From positions 5,695,490 through 5,759,489 of the forward strand of contig OY811975.1 in NCBI GenBank assembly GCA_963681505.1: 64,000 nucleotides of DNA. The letters run 5' to 3'. Of this stretch, positions 22,815 through 33,307 are shown in pieces. Both the position numbers and the translations under genes were made by a program. Under the pieces are notes generated by a model that did no database searches, was not told where the DNA came from, and worked only from the letters and a program-made list of their open reading frames with translations. The number at the start of each line of letters is the position of its first letter. The first letter of the stretch is position 1. Source of the stretch: Eunapius fragilis. Taxonomy: Eukaryota; Porifera; Demospongiae; Spongillida; Spongillidae.

Positions 22815-22848
22815 CAAAGCAGATGACATTCCTACCTCTTCTCTAGAT

Positions 22849-23052
22849 TTGCCAAGATGTTTAGAAGAGAGTGTTCTTCACCATAGTGATGATAAATTCT
22901 GTTTTTGCCAAAATATCAAACATGGTGAAATGGTGTTATGTGATAACCCGACATGTACCATACAATGGTACCATTTTTCATGTGTGGGGCTGCTATTCCC
23001 TCCCAAGGGTGAGTGGTACTGTTTAAGATGTAATGTTGCAAAGTGTATGTAA
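22849..23052 (+). pseudogene. PHD finger, 3' end of ISL2EU-type element 2 YqaJ gene
   Basis: Encodes a PHD finger: CFCQ...MVLCDNPTC..QWYHF.CVG....GEWYC..C, followed by stop. It matches the C-terminal PHD of the element 1 protein in position and motif order. The upstream part of the protein is cut off by the foldback. 'KADDIPTSSLDLPRC' before it is probably part of the same exon. Confidence 0.8.
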
Positions 23053-23112
23053 TTGTACTCTGAGTTGTAAATTTATGAAAATGCCATGCATGAGTATGTA
23101 TACGATTCAAAG

Positions 23113-23421
23113 TTACACTAAACAAGGATGAAGATTCGATAAGGCAGCACATGTGATAAGTATTTTATCAATAGTAGCATAACTAACATCGGTAGATGTT
23201 TCAAGGATAGAAACTGGTAGTGTTGAACTTAGTATACTATAATTCTTTAATCTTCCAATGGCTCTTTCTCTAGAAGAAGCATTTGGTACCCACGCTTTTC
23301 TACCAACGGCAGCGATCCATAAATTTCTCTGCTTTACTTCCGTTGGAAAACGAAAGAGCTTCATTCCCGTAGATTTTTTATACCTAGATTGGCACCCAAA
23401 CGCACAGCAACTTGAAGGCAT
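23113..23421 (-). pseudogene. THAP N-terminus fused to DDE C-terminus (deletion product)
   Basis: Minus-strand ORF from ATG at 23421. The first ~50 residues are a THAP finger (MPSSCCAFGC...KLFRFP...LWIAAVGRKAW), then with no break the C-terminus of a DDE_4 transposase ('ERAIGRLKNYSILSSTLP', 'DKILITCAALSNLHPCLV'). The middle of THAP, the HTH and the catalytic core are absent. The retained ERAIGRLK motif shows what the first element has lost at 14640. Confidence 0.8.
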
Positions 23422-23532
23422 TCTTGCGATTTCATTCAATGTAATGTATATTTGCCCTACAAAATGGCGCCGCACGTGATGCTCACGCGCTTCACGCCTA
23501 CGCATGAAAACCGTCTATAGGAGCGTAAAAAA

Positions 23533-24014
23533 GTTTTTGCCGTTCGGTCTACGAAGGGGCCTAATAACATTGAATGCTACAGACACGTAGTGCAAGTCCT
23601 TCTAGGCTTGGGCCAAGATATATCTACGCCTTAGATACTTGACAATGTACACCAAGCCGTGAAAGTATTACCTTCCGCGCGGTAAATCGAACGAGCCACG
23701 GAGGGTAAAAGTACGCCATCTTAGCTAAGTCGGCTGAAGGCTTTCAAGTTAACCTTCACAAGTTAGTACTATTAGTAAGTCCTTAAAACAGCCGTGACTT
23801 TAGCTAAAAAGGCGTAGTTTAAACCTTCGGAACCTTTTGTAGCACGTTCAATGTACCGCGCGAAGGTAATGGATAGATCCACTTTCACGGCTTGGTGTAC
23901 AAGTATCATAAGGATTTAAGGCGTAGATATCTGGGCCCAAGCCTAAAAGGACTTGCACTACGTGTTTGTAGCATTCAATTTTATTAGTCCCTTCGTAGAC
24001 CGAACGGCAAAAAC
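23533..24014. mobile_element. Palindromic MITE, about 480 bp
   Basis: GTTTTTGCCGTTCGGTCTAC at the left and GTAGACCGAACGGCAAAAAC at the right. The arms are near-identical inverted copies (ACGTAGTGCAAGTCC..., CCAAGCCGTGAAAGT...) over about 200 bp. No coding capacity. Confidence 0.9.
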
Positions 24015-24839
24015 ATTTTTAGCTGTGCACCCCGGTGTACAATTGTCAACCGGGTGAACATTCAGGACAATAGACATAAATGCATGTATCACCGAAGCTA
24101 GCCTGTAGCGTGTAGGTATACGTGCACTTCGTGTCGCGGCCCATTTGAGATAATATAGTGCATGATGTCTTACTTCGCGCTTGCCTACCGGGATTAGTAT
24201 TTCAATCACACTAATATCGAACATCAGCCGGTCATCAAGACAAGAATACATATATGTTGTCCATGGCCCCGTCTTTTTTGTCACGTGAGCATGATTTTCG
24301 CTCGAAAGCATATTCGTAAGCCAGAAATGCTAAAATCTGCAATATTCTGTGCAAACCCACTTGCTCGCGCTTTGCATACTAAACAACCGCCGCTCTTCAA
24401 GGTTCTGGAGGGATTTTTAGTAACAGATGTAATTAATCACATGCGGGAGAGCGCTATCGACAAAAAAAAATAGCGGCATTTTTGGCACAGGGAGAGCTAT
24501 AATTCAACTGCCACAAACTACAACATTATATGCAACGATCATGATACTTGCCCACACTTTGTACATCACAAACCGTCAGAAGAGAAGCACCAATGGTTTG
24601 GAGGCATAGTTGCCCACAAATAGTGCTCACATGTCATGTGACGATGGAAAAGGCCCATAGACGACCGGCCTGATCGAGGTTATTTAAAAGAGAGCATTAT
24701 AATTGCTCATAAACATTTGTTAATTCATAAAATAAGTTTGTTATCGACACCCCAAAAAATTACGTCATCTATGCAGTAATTAAAATAACATATCAGGACC
24801 CTCAGGTTGCCTTGATTCTGCTTCGTTTGTGTGGGAGCT
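24015..24839. other. No gene recognised
   Basis: Two anonymous ORFs (24285-24473 + and 23958-24311 -) show no domain. The latter overlaps the MITE and is not credible. Confidence 0.4.
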
Positions 24840-25980
24840 ACTGTAAATTAATCCATTTGGCTAGAGCTACCCCGCCAAGTTTAGTCTCAGAAACTTCAGC
24901 TGTTCGATGTTGAGGTTAGGCAGTGCTTCGCACAGAGTATAGCTGTTGAAGTTACGGATCGTGCATGGCAGCAGGCCCAACTGAACCTAAGTCATGGAGG
25001 TCTGGGCTTTGCTCAGTTTCCCACCACTCTTCAGCTGCCATATTGCCTCCCTTTGTGCTTTCGGCTTTGGTGTGCACAGAATCCACACCTATCTCACACG
25101 GTTGATCTCTTCAACAAGCTTGTCTTCCCATCTGAGGTAATCTCTGTGGATGCTATCACTACCTCACCCGTCCACCAAAGGGTACTATCAAAGAAACTAG
25201 AGGACCACCAGTTCTCTTTGTTTTTGGAAGCATCATCACCTGCCGACAAAGCTCGGCTGCTCTCTGTGTCAGAACCTCATGCTGCATCCTGGCTACTGGT
25301 CACACCTTCTCCTGGCCTCGACTTACACCTTGACCCTAATGAGCTGCAAATTTCCATCCAATGATGGCTAGGGATAGATATAGCTAGAGGCTCCTCGTGC
25401 TCTCTGTGTCCTGGCTTAGCTCTTGACTGCCTTGGCAACCACACTACTACCTGTAAATGGGGTGGTGATGTTGTTACCCGCCACAACCATCTGCATAACG
25501 TGATTGTTGAGTTTTACCATCGTGCCCATCTTGGAGTGAGAGTAGAGGGGCAGTGGCATTACACCAGACTTAAGCCGTACCCGGCCAGCGGATGTACTTG
25601 TTCTCAATTGGGAGAGAGGGAAACATGCTGCCCTTGACATCACGGTGACCTCTCCCTAAATCCCTTCTATCCTAACAGCAGCAAGCTTGTCTGAATGGTC
25701 TGCAGCGGAGGAGGCGGAGGTCAGGAAGAACAAAGCAAATGACCCAAAGTGTTCCGAGCTGGGTTGGGTGTGTATCCCACTTGCAGTAGAGACTTCTGGA
25801 AACTGGGGTAGTCTACTTTCTCTCGCCTAGCTTCTCACCTGGCCATCATCACCTCTTCCCACAAAGGTAAGGTGCTCACAGAGCTATACAGCAGGCTGAA
25901 CTTCACCCTGGTTCGGGCTGTGGCTAGAGCCTTGTTGGCAAGATGTGCTCCCTCCCTTGGCCTCCAGGATATCTTTTGAA
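24840..25980 (+). pseudogene. Non-LTR-like retroelement 3' fragment (copy 1)
   Basis: Frames broken by indels encode, in order: 'HLARATPPSLVSETSAV', 'DRAWQQAQLNLSHGGLGFAQ', an ORF at 25053-25364 (RT-connection region, 'PADKARLLSVSEPHAASWLL'), a C..C...GNH...CK zinc-finger-like motif with 'GGDVVTRHNHL' (about 25400-25500), and the end of the protein ('CSELGWVCIPL', 'SRLASHLAIITSSHKGKVLT', 'RLNFTLVRAVARAL'). It matches the family represented by 48300-50480, which retains the upstream RT part and an endonuclease-like stretch. 5' truncated, typical of target-primed insertion. Family name not recognised. Confidence 0.75.
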
Positions 25981-27210
25981 TTTTTTCTATGTAATGTGTT
26001 TTCCTAATTAACTATTTGTATTCATAACTATCTTGATTTTAACTTCACAAAGCATAACAATCTGAAACTGAAAATTGTAAAGTGCAAATGACAAAAATTG
26101 CGCTATATTTCTAAACGTTTAAGAATTCAATTTGGAATTTTTTTTTTTGGATGTCCTCGCATTTCTGGATATGGCTCGTAACGAACATGAGGGTATTTTG
26201 CAAAGAAGGACTCCAAACGCATTTCTTCGCCACTGTATGCATGCACCAGCGGGTGACCCCTTTTCAGGTAGACAATATGACCTTACCAAATGCTTTGCCC
26301 GATAACAAAGTTCAAATCCACCATATCCAGCGTATACCTTATCTAGTGCCCACACCTGCTTTAAGCAAATCCATATAGATGTATATAGATATGTTCTTGC
26401 AATACGCGACCGAATACATTGATCAAAAAAATCACGAAACGTGTGTTCGACTTCACTTGTACTTACAATGTTCCAAGGAAGTATAGTCTCTTGCTCGATA
26501 ACACATAACACACACATTCAGAATCGCCATTTACACTATGTCATCACGTCATAATGAACCGACGCGATCGCGTGATCGAATAATGAACAAGAGCATGCGG
26601 TACCAAAAATTGAAGCTGGCGGGAAATGGGAAACAACCATTCATATTGGAGTGCATGGCCAAACCGGAATACGCCTAAGTGATCACGGTCGCCTAGGGTC
26701 TCTACCGATTCGGTGTCACAGGAAAACTGGAATCCCTGAAATTTTTGCACCCCCGCTCCATTTTTCCAAGGTTTTTTTGGCACCCGCCACTCCTATTTCC
26801 TAGGAAACTCGACATCCCCTTATAGGAAAATAGGCATCCCTTAGCATAATCATTTCTCCTAGGAATTTTGGCATCCCCACTCCAACGATAGGCATCTCTA
26901 ACTTCATCCGTTGATAATCGGTGAGCAATCTCCAATTGCCTGCGTTCTGTCGCGACCTTCATGGTTTCCTGACGGTTCGATGTTGCAACCCGTCTTCAAT
27001 TAATATCAAGACAAGCCCCATTAATAAATTTACTGCAGATGACCCGCACATTTTCATATAAGGCTCTTCCTCCTTTATAGGTAATGAGGTTGGCAGATTA
27101 TTATTCGTTAACGTTAACTTAGTGATATTATAGCGATTTTAGCACACCGTGGGAGCTTAAAGCGCTCTCCCATACCTCCTATATCTGTATAGTGTCACAC
27201 TCCCTATATT
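25981..27210. other. No gene recognised
   Basis: ORFs at 26119-26517 and 26702-26962 (-) have no recognisable domain. In 26700-26900 short phrases like 'ggcatcccc' preceded by 'ctaggaa' recur loosely, a decayed repeat. An AC-rich run and a T-tract at 26140 are otherwise unremarkable. Confidence 0.35.
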
Positions 27211-27453
27211 AATGTGAAAGTTGGTGGCATACAAGATTAGAAGGCAATAGTGGTATAAAAAGGAAGGAAGTAAGTGTCTTATAAGAAGGCAATAGTCCTA
27301 TAATTCGCACACAAACATAATGTCCTACAAAGGGCGAAATATAAGACTATTACTTCTTATTAGACCCTTGTTTCCTCCCTTTTTACACCACTATTGCCTT
27401 CCAATAATCCATATGCCAACAACTGTCTCATAGAGAATGTTTTTATTACTTGT
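27211..27453. mobile_element. Palindromic MITE, family shared with 47792-48084 (copy 1)
   Basis: 'GTTGGTGGCATACAAGATTA' near the left and its complement near the right; inner arms contain GGCAATAGTGGTATAAAAAGG and TTTTTACACCACTATTGCC. The right side retains 'AGAGAATGTTTTTATTACTT' of the family terminus; the left terminus is eroded. No coding content. Confidence 0.8.
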
Positions 27454-28824
27454 TTCATCTGTTTTTAATTTCTGATAATGACATAGTGTCCAATTGGACT
27501 GCAAGAATATTTAGTTGCTGTAACCAGATATGCATGAAGATGGTGTATTAGGATCCCCAAATGGTGTCTACTTGTGGAGGTGGAATGGGGGTTAGGAGTA
27601 TACTATGTGGAAGGAGGGAGGGGGGGGGGGTGGTATCTACTAGATGGAATGGTCCAAGAGAGGAGATGTCCCAATGTGGAAGTGCAGCATCTAAGGAAAT
27701 AGGGGTACCCTGATTAGGAGGAGCAAGGGGCCTTGTAGTGGTGTGGATGTCCCAACATGAAGGGAACTTGATGAAGCTAGCAGGGTGTCCACTGGTGGAA
27801 GTCCAATGGACACGCTTACAGTACAGCTTGTGGAGCTTTTTCAAGCACCACCGTTATACTCCTGGGTTCATACAGGGAGTAGCTATAGGAAATGATTGCA
27901 GTCATTAACATTACATTGTAGCCACTGTAAGTGTAATTAATTCTCACCATTATGCACACCAGGTGTTAACAAGATATGTACAGGCCTGCATGTGAAGCCA
28001 TAAACATGCATCAGATATTGAACCAGTACCTTTACTACAACCCGCGCACGTATTGATAAATACGAAGTTTGTACACAGCCAACTTTGACATAATTCTTCT
28101 TTTCTGGATCAGCCTTGTAATGCCACCTTCATCGATTCTTTATGGGATTCGCTTTATATCGCCTAGTTGATTTCTTTAAATGATGACTGAAGGGGTCTTG
28201 TGCTTAAAGCGCAGGTGTTACGGAGGGTACGAGATTCTTTGTTTCTTTTCAAGCCCTATATACATGTACCAAATTAGGCACTACTCGCATTTTTATTTCG
28301 CCCGATGGGTCATACATGTTTCTGACCCATAAAGATATATGCTGAAGCGATTGGTGCTGTTCGCGCTCTTGAACAACGTTTGACTTTCTAGCTCGCGTTC
28401 TTCATGGCGGAAGAATAATAATGGCGACGAATAACAGTTGGACCGGGTACGAGACGTGGGCACGAATTTTTTTTTTCTCTGAAGCGCGCGCTTTTATGAC
28501 ACAGAACCAACGCAAAACTGTTCTTATCGTTTGATAGCGACAAAGAGGGAAATGATCCGATTCACGGTCGTCCCTCCAGACGTTAATGACATTCATTATC
28601 CGACATCACTCCTGTATGGAACCTGCTTCCGCTGGTTCCGATAAACCCGGAGCGGAGCGATACCCTTGATGTAAATTTGAAATGACAAATTAAAGCTCCA
28701 GAGAGGCATGATATTGTAAATCAGTAGGCCCGCTCGAACATGCGTAATGAAATTTTGTAGATTATGTCCCGAATAAAATTTTACGGTACGTGTGACATTC
28801 AAATTCTTCGGTAAAGTTCACGAT
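27454..28824. other. No gene recognised; upstream region of the SKICH gene
   Basis: The segment 27540-27850 is G-rich, low complexity, and its minus ORF is proline-rich noise. The 28.2-28.8 kb part leads into the SKICH gene and would contain its promoter. A hairpin with ATGGGTCA / TGACCCAT lies near 28303-28330. No TATA element could be assigned with confidence. Confidence 0.35.
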
Positions 28825-29865
28825 ATGACAAACTACGCAGTGTTCTCAAACGTGGAAGGCTCCTACCCCCCTAATGAAGACATTGTCATCAACTTTGAAC
28901 GTAACGGAGAAGTATTCACTACTTCGCGTGACTGGGTAGGTTTGTTTCGTTGCGGGTGGACCTCCATCAGAGAGTACCATACATTTGAGTGGGTACCTCG
29001 GCCCATCGACGAATACAACGTGTCCGACTGTAAAGTGGTATTCTCCGGACGTCACCTTCCCCGTGCTGACGATGGACGGAGCTATGAATTCTGTTACATT
29101 GGTCGCGATGATGCACCACGAGGTTCGAGCAGACCCTTCGTCATTACCAAGACAACGAATATTGAAACGGTAGCGATGGACGCTATCAATGTGTTTGGAC
29201 CCAAAGGCATGCAAGCGGGAAAGCTGCACGTTAGGAAAGTCTCATACAGTTTTTTTTTATTTTTTTTTTTACATTCTACAGAGGTGAAGACGGGCAGTGC
29301 GCCGACGTCAAGACGAAGTGACAGAATGAGCTTGCTCGTTGAGAGCCATGGGAACATCGAGGGTGACGGCATCAGAGGACTTGCGCATGCTTTGGACGTT
29401 GAAAGCGGACCTGTCCACACCGATGGCTATGAGCGTTTGATCTCAATGGAAGTGCATGCTGCTACTTCCAGTGATAAGATACATCAGTTGGAGATGAGCA
29501 TGCAGCAACTCTCTGCGGATAATGTGTTATTACGTGAGCGGGTAAGGTCAAATGACTGTGATATGTCTGCGTTAATGAAAACGCAGAATGATGAGAAAGC
29601 ACTTAGGTTAATGACTGAGCAACAGCTTTTGGCTACTCAACAGGAACTATCGTCAGTTAGGTTGTACCAAACATCGCCTTCTTTGGAAAGACGTTTCGGA
29701 AGACCGGCAGTCTTTGATAAGAATTCGGTACACCATCCTAAACAAATTACCTCCTCCGATCGTAGTTCACCACTAGTACGGCAATGTCCATTCTGTAATG
29801 TAAACTTTCCTGCACATGTGCTCAAAACTGATGTTGAAGGACATGTGCTTACACATTTGTTGTAA
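28825..29865 (+). CDS. SKICH-domain, coiled-coil, zinc-finger protein (TAX1BP1/CALCOCO-like)
   Basis: Probably an autophagy-receptor-like adaptor. From the first ATG (28825) residues about 4-110 form a SKICH domain: 'VFSNVEGSYPPNEDI', 'RDWVGLFRCGWTSIREYHTF', 'VVFSGRHLP...DDGRSYEFC', 'RGSSRPF'. A heptad-rich helix follows at about 205-285 ('IHQLEMSMQQLSADNVLLRE'), and the C-terminus is a UBZ-like zinc finger, 'CPFCNVNFPAHV' then EGHVLTH. This order is that of TAX1BP1 and CALCOCO2, but the protein is far shorter (about 330-346 residues). A T-rich stretch at 29230-29283 looks like a 54-nt intron that keeps frame (GT...AG), so two lengths are possible. The frame stays open further upstream, to 28792, without ATG. 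No LIR motif was identified. Confidence 0.82.
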   Translation: MTNYAVFSNVEGSYPPNEDIVINFERNGEVFTTSRDWVGLFRCGWTSIREYHTFEWVPRPIDEYNVSDCKVVFSGRHLPRADDGRSYEFCYIGRDDAPRGSSRPFVITKTTNIETVAMDAINVFGPKGMQAGKLHVRKVSYSFFLFFFLHSTEVKTGSAPTSRRSDRMSLLVESHGNIEGDGIRGLAHALDVESGPVHTDGYERLISMEVHAATSSDKIHQLEMSMQQLSADNVLLRERVRSNDCDMSALMKTQNDEKALRLMTEQQLLATQQELSSVRLYQTSPSLERRFGRPAVFDKNSVHHPKQITSSDRSSPLVRQCPFCNVNFPAHVLKTDVEGHVLTHLL

Positions 29866-29981
29866 TGGTCAAATGAATTTTAGTGCACGTATGTCGTACG
29901 AATATAAAATTCAATGCTTGGTAACCTGCATCTCAAGGGTTGGGTACTAGATTATACTACAATACGGTACTGGATTATAAA
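29866..29981. other. 3' flank of the SKICH gene
   Basis: AATATAAA-type polyadenylation-like sequence near 29900. The phrase 'gtactagattata' is followed by 'gtactggattata', a small tandem duplication just outside the long inverted-repeat element. Confidence 0.4.
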
Positions 29982-31165
29982 ACAATAGGTTTACCATGGG
30001 TTAATTGAATCTTTTGCGTCATGCAGTTATCCTTTGATATTCATTGTTTTTTAGGTAGGATTTCTCAATTGCCAAGGTCACGACCTTTCGTCCTTTACTG
30101 TACTGACATAATGCTTTAGTGCATGGGCCAACGATGAGGTTAACGAAGGAATTGAAGTAAGGCATGATAGTAGTCGTTTATAAACGATGATTTGACAAGC
30201 TAGGTTAACCACATGCATTGCTATTTAATAACAACCCGTGTGCACATGTGACAGCCTGATCAACAAAAATTACATTTATTACGAGACTACATGTACATTA
30301 TACATACACTGCTTGCAAGCATTTACTCAAAACAAGACGTTCTTAATTCACCATCCCGCCAATTAGGTCAGCGCCGTCATCTGAGACAGTCTAAGTTATA
30401 CTCCATGCAATGGCCCAAATCCACATAGGAGATTCGTCTCTTTTCGTGGCCACAATACCGAGGTTTGTTAGGTTTTGCATGCAAAACGCACCGAATATCG
30501 GCTTGAATTGTGTAAACTTAATCACAGCTATTTCGCTCCTCACGTGATTTGCATGTTCGCGCTGTCCTTATGCATGGTCCGTCTTCTGTCGTCATCTTCG
30601 TCATTTCAAATTCTAGAATGATGGTACGTATGTATATGGACATGCATGCAGTGATGCCGCGTTTCGCCCGCAACCGCGGTTCACCCGCCAACCGTCCAAA
30701 CTGGCAAACTAAGCGAAACGGTTGCCTTGACCGTGTCACAGCAAAAAAAGACCGCGAATCAATTTTTGATTTCATAAGTGATTTCGCAGTTGTCGCTTGT
30801 GATTTGCAATTGATTCTCACATTGGGAAATCACGCTATGATTCTTCAATTGATTAAAAATCACGTAATGATTTTGCAATGATATACAAATCAAGCGTTGA
30901 TTTTCCAAGTGAAACTGAATCAATTGATGAATCCTGTTTTGATTTTATAAGTGATTTTATAGGTGATTTTTCAAATGATTTTTTTAATACATGTATTTTG
31001 AAGGAAGTAGGCTACAAGTATAAAATGAAATGGATTAGCAGGTTTTGCAGCTGATAGGAGAGCGCCATATGCTTAAAGCGTGACTGTTTAAATGCATCCC
31101 TCTTAAGCTGTACATGTACCGTATCCTAAAGTCTGTGGGTGGGTGGTACACAAAATGGCCGCAGT

Positions 31166-31467
31166 CAGAGGCGGATTCAGGGGGGGGGGGGGGGGGGGGG
31201 GGGGGTTTGGGGGTTGCAACCCCCCCTTTCATATATGGCAACGCCCCCTCTTCTGCTAAACAGCCCCTCTCCCTTCCCCGCTTTTTGTATCGGGCCTGAA
31301 GCGCCGGACAGCACCCCCCCCCCCCCCCCCCCCCCCCTCCTCCGCTTTTCGTATCGGGCCTTAAATGGAAGGCCCCCCCCGCTTCTCGTATCGGGCCTGA
31401 AGCGGGCAGCACCCCCCCCTCCCCCCCCCGCTTTTCGTGTCGGGTCTAAAGCGGACAGCACACTCCC

Positions 31468-31500
<33 letters not shown>

Positions 31501-31556
31501 CATTTCGTATCGCAGGTCTCAACCCCCCCTTTAGGAAAACCCTGTATCCGCCCCTG
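31166..31556. mobile_element. Non-autonomous hAT-like element with poly-C core
   Basis: Ends CAGAGGCGGATTCAGGG and CCCTGTATCCGCCCCTG, with GCAGT duplicated on both flanks (31161-31165 and 31557-31561). The interior consists of about five degenerate units of 'CGCTTTTCGTATCGGGCC' separated by long C-tracts, so every ORF across it is proline- or glycine-rich noise. A second element with the same end type lies at 40321-40655. Confidence 0.88.
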
Positions 31557-32066
31557 GCAGTAATGTACATGTAGGCGGCATTACGGGCGGTGTTACGGTT
31601 ATACGAGCCGAGGTTTGTGCGCGAGCGAATCCATCCATACATTTCGAACTTAGTGGCGTCCTGGCTGTCTTTTACCGGGGGGATAGGGGGCAAGAACCAT
31701 AAATGGCGCCCCTTATATTTAATAGTACTAGTCAAAGTTATTAATATTTAATTTAGTTTGGGCATTGTGTTCCATGGGCGCTGAGGTAGCAAATTTAAGC
31801 ACCCGAAGAAAGAAGGATCATATTCGCAAAAGGAGTGTAAGCAATTGGACTTAATTGTATTGCTGGCAAGCATATCGCTGCAATATTATTCCTATTGATG
31901 CACACCAAACGTGGCTGATCAAATTTTGCAACCGCACCTTGTAAGTCGCATGTATCTGTGTGTGTGAGTGTAGGTGTAAGTGTGTATGGGTGTGTGCGCG
32001 CGCGCGTGTGGTGCATGATTGCATGTCTGTTATACCCAGAGCTAAACCAATCTGTCCTCAACCAAA

Positions 32067-32244
32067 ACCCAGCAAAAGGTTCAACTTCCTGGCCAAGACA
32101 CTTAGAGAAGATCTGGCACGGGCAAAATTTGCCAAGATCTTGGGCTCCTGGGCAAGATCTTGTTCTCCCAGCAAGATCGTGGCCTTATGGGCAAGATCTT
32201 GAACATCTTGCCCAAGACACTTGGACAAGAACTTTTTGCTGGGT
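32067..32244. mobile_element. Short foldback with AAGATCTTG repeats
   Basis: ACCCAGCAAAAGGTTC at the left and GAACTTTTTGCTGGGT at the right, with 'GGCCAAGACACTTAGAG' mirrored by a related phrase and four AAGATCTTG-type palindromes in between. A MITE-like foldback directly abutting the 29-bp minisatellite. Confidence 0.8.
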
Positions 32245-32678
32245 AAAGGTAGGCCATTTTTGTCTGCTAGAGGTAAGCCATTTTGTGCCAGCTACCTGGA
32301 GGTAAGCCATTGTGTGTCAGCAAGCCAGACGTAAGCCATTTTGTGTCAGCAAGCCAGAGGTAAGCCATTGTTTGTCAGCTACCCAGAGGTAAGCCATTGT
32401 GTGTCAGCTACCCAGAGGTAAGCCATTTTGTGTCAGCAAGCCAGAGGTAAGCCATTGTGTGTCAGCTACCCAGAGGTAAGCCATTTTGTGTCAGCAAGCC
32501 AGAGGTAAGCCATTGTTTGTCAGCTACCCAGAGGTAAGCTATTGTGTGTCAGCTACCCAGAGGTAAGCTATTGTGTGTCAGCTACCCAGAGGTAAGCTAT
32601 TGTGTGTCAGCTACCCAGAGGTAAGCTATTGTGTGTCAGCTACCCAGAGGTAAGTCATTTTGTGCCAGCTACCTAGAG
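32245..32678. repeat. 29-bp minisatellite, about 15 units
   Basis: Units of the type GTAAGCCATTGTGTGTCAGC followed by TACCCAGAG, alternating with a variant containing 'AGCAAGCCAGAG'. Each unit junction reads CAGAG|GTAAGC, a consensus 5' splice site. The last five or so units carry GTAAGCTATT instead of GTAAGCCATT, showing recent local expansion of one variant. Confidence 0.92.
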
Positions 32679-32970
32679 GATGTTGATGTTGAGTCCATTC
32701 AAAAGCTCCGTGCTTCAGTACTAACAGTGCCACTACCACTACCAGAGACCTCGAGCTCTTTGGGTGCCGGCTTGGATGAATCAAGTGAAGGCCATGCATG
32801 AGCATGCGCAAGAAGAATGGATCCGGACAATGTACCAAACGAAACGGCTGTGCTGAGCATTAAAAGGGCAAGAGCGTCTTGTGGAGTTGGAGGGACAAGC
32901 CATGAGATTCCTCACCACTCACCAGAACCTGCTCATCCTTCAAGCAACCTTAGCTCTGATGCGGACTGAC
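32679..32970 (+). pseudogene. Short coding relic after the minisatellite
   Basis: In one frame, 'EDVDVESIQKLRASVLTVPL' and 'PLPETSSSLGAGLDESSEGH', interrupted by a stop, then 'RRMDPDNVPNETAVLSIKRA'. Composition is protein-like (acidic, Ser/Pro) but no family is recognised. It could be the remaining tail of the protein once coded by the CACAGC element. Confidence 0.35.
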
Positions 32971-33307
32971 CCATCTTTCTCTTTGTCTCATTCTAATGTT
33001 TAACTTGTGATCATATAATAATCATTTGAGAAATCACTTATGAAATCATGCGCTTGATTCTACACGGGATTCACTATACTAAAATCATGTGCAAAATCAC
33101 TTATTGATTTTTTGTGGATTTTACAATGGATACTACAATTGATTCGTAAAATAATCAATTGATAAATACACTGCGTGATTTCTACGTGATTTTCCAATAG
33201 ATTTTCAATTGATTTAACTGTTAAATCAGTCATTGATTTCGCGCGTGATTCCAAATAACAAATCAATTGATGAATCAATGCTTGATTCGCGGTCTTTTTT
33301 TGCTGTG

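Larger units (their letters stand above)
20091..23516. mobile_element. ISL2EU-type DNA transposon 2, deleted (3.4 kb)
   Basis: Ends AGACGGTTTTCAT at 20091 and ATGAAAACCGTCT at 23516, flanked by AT on both sides, like element 1 (AGAC...GTCT). The gene order is the mirror image: SWIM-YqaJ-PHD remnant on + and THAP/DDE remnant on -. Sequence divergence from element 1 is large, so this is a different subfamily. A foldback of 1.7 kb sits inside. Non-autonomous. Confidence 0.85.
30737..33307. mobile_element. CACAGC-family element, large copy (2.6 kb)
   Basis: Perfect 26-bp ends: CACAGCAAAAAAAGACCGCG (start of TIR, continuing AATCAA) at 30737-30762 and the exact complement at 33282-33307. TGT on both flanks is a 3-bp target duplication. 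About 300 bp at each end are packed with TGATT/AATCA motifs in both orientations (AATCAATTGAT type). The interior contains a hAT MITE, a foldback, a minisatellite and a short coding relic but no intact transposase. Confidence 0.85.

Noticed and set aside
26119-26962. Two minus-strand ORFs as genes
   Set aside because: No recognisable domain, no convincing splice context, and short degenerate repeats run through the second one.
31035-31735. Poly-Gly and poly-Pro ORFs
   Set aside because: They arise from C-tracts in a hAT-like MITE; composition is homopolymeric in all frames.
32245-32678. CRISPR-like array
   Set aside because: The 29-bp units are contiguous without unique spacers and lie in eukaryotic transposon DNA. 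It is a minisatellite.
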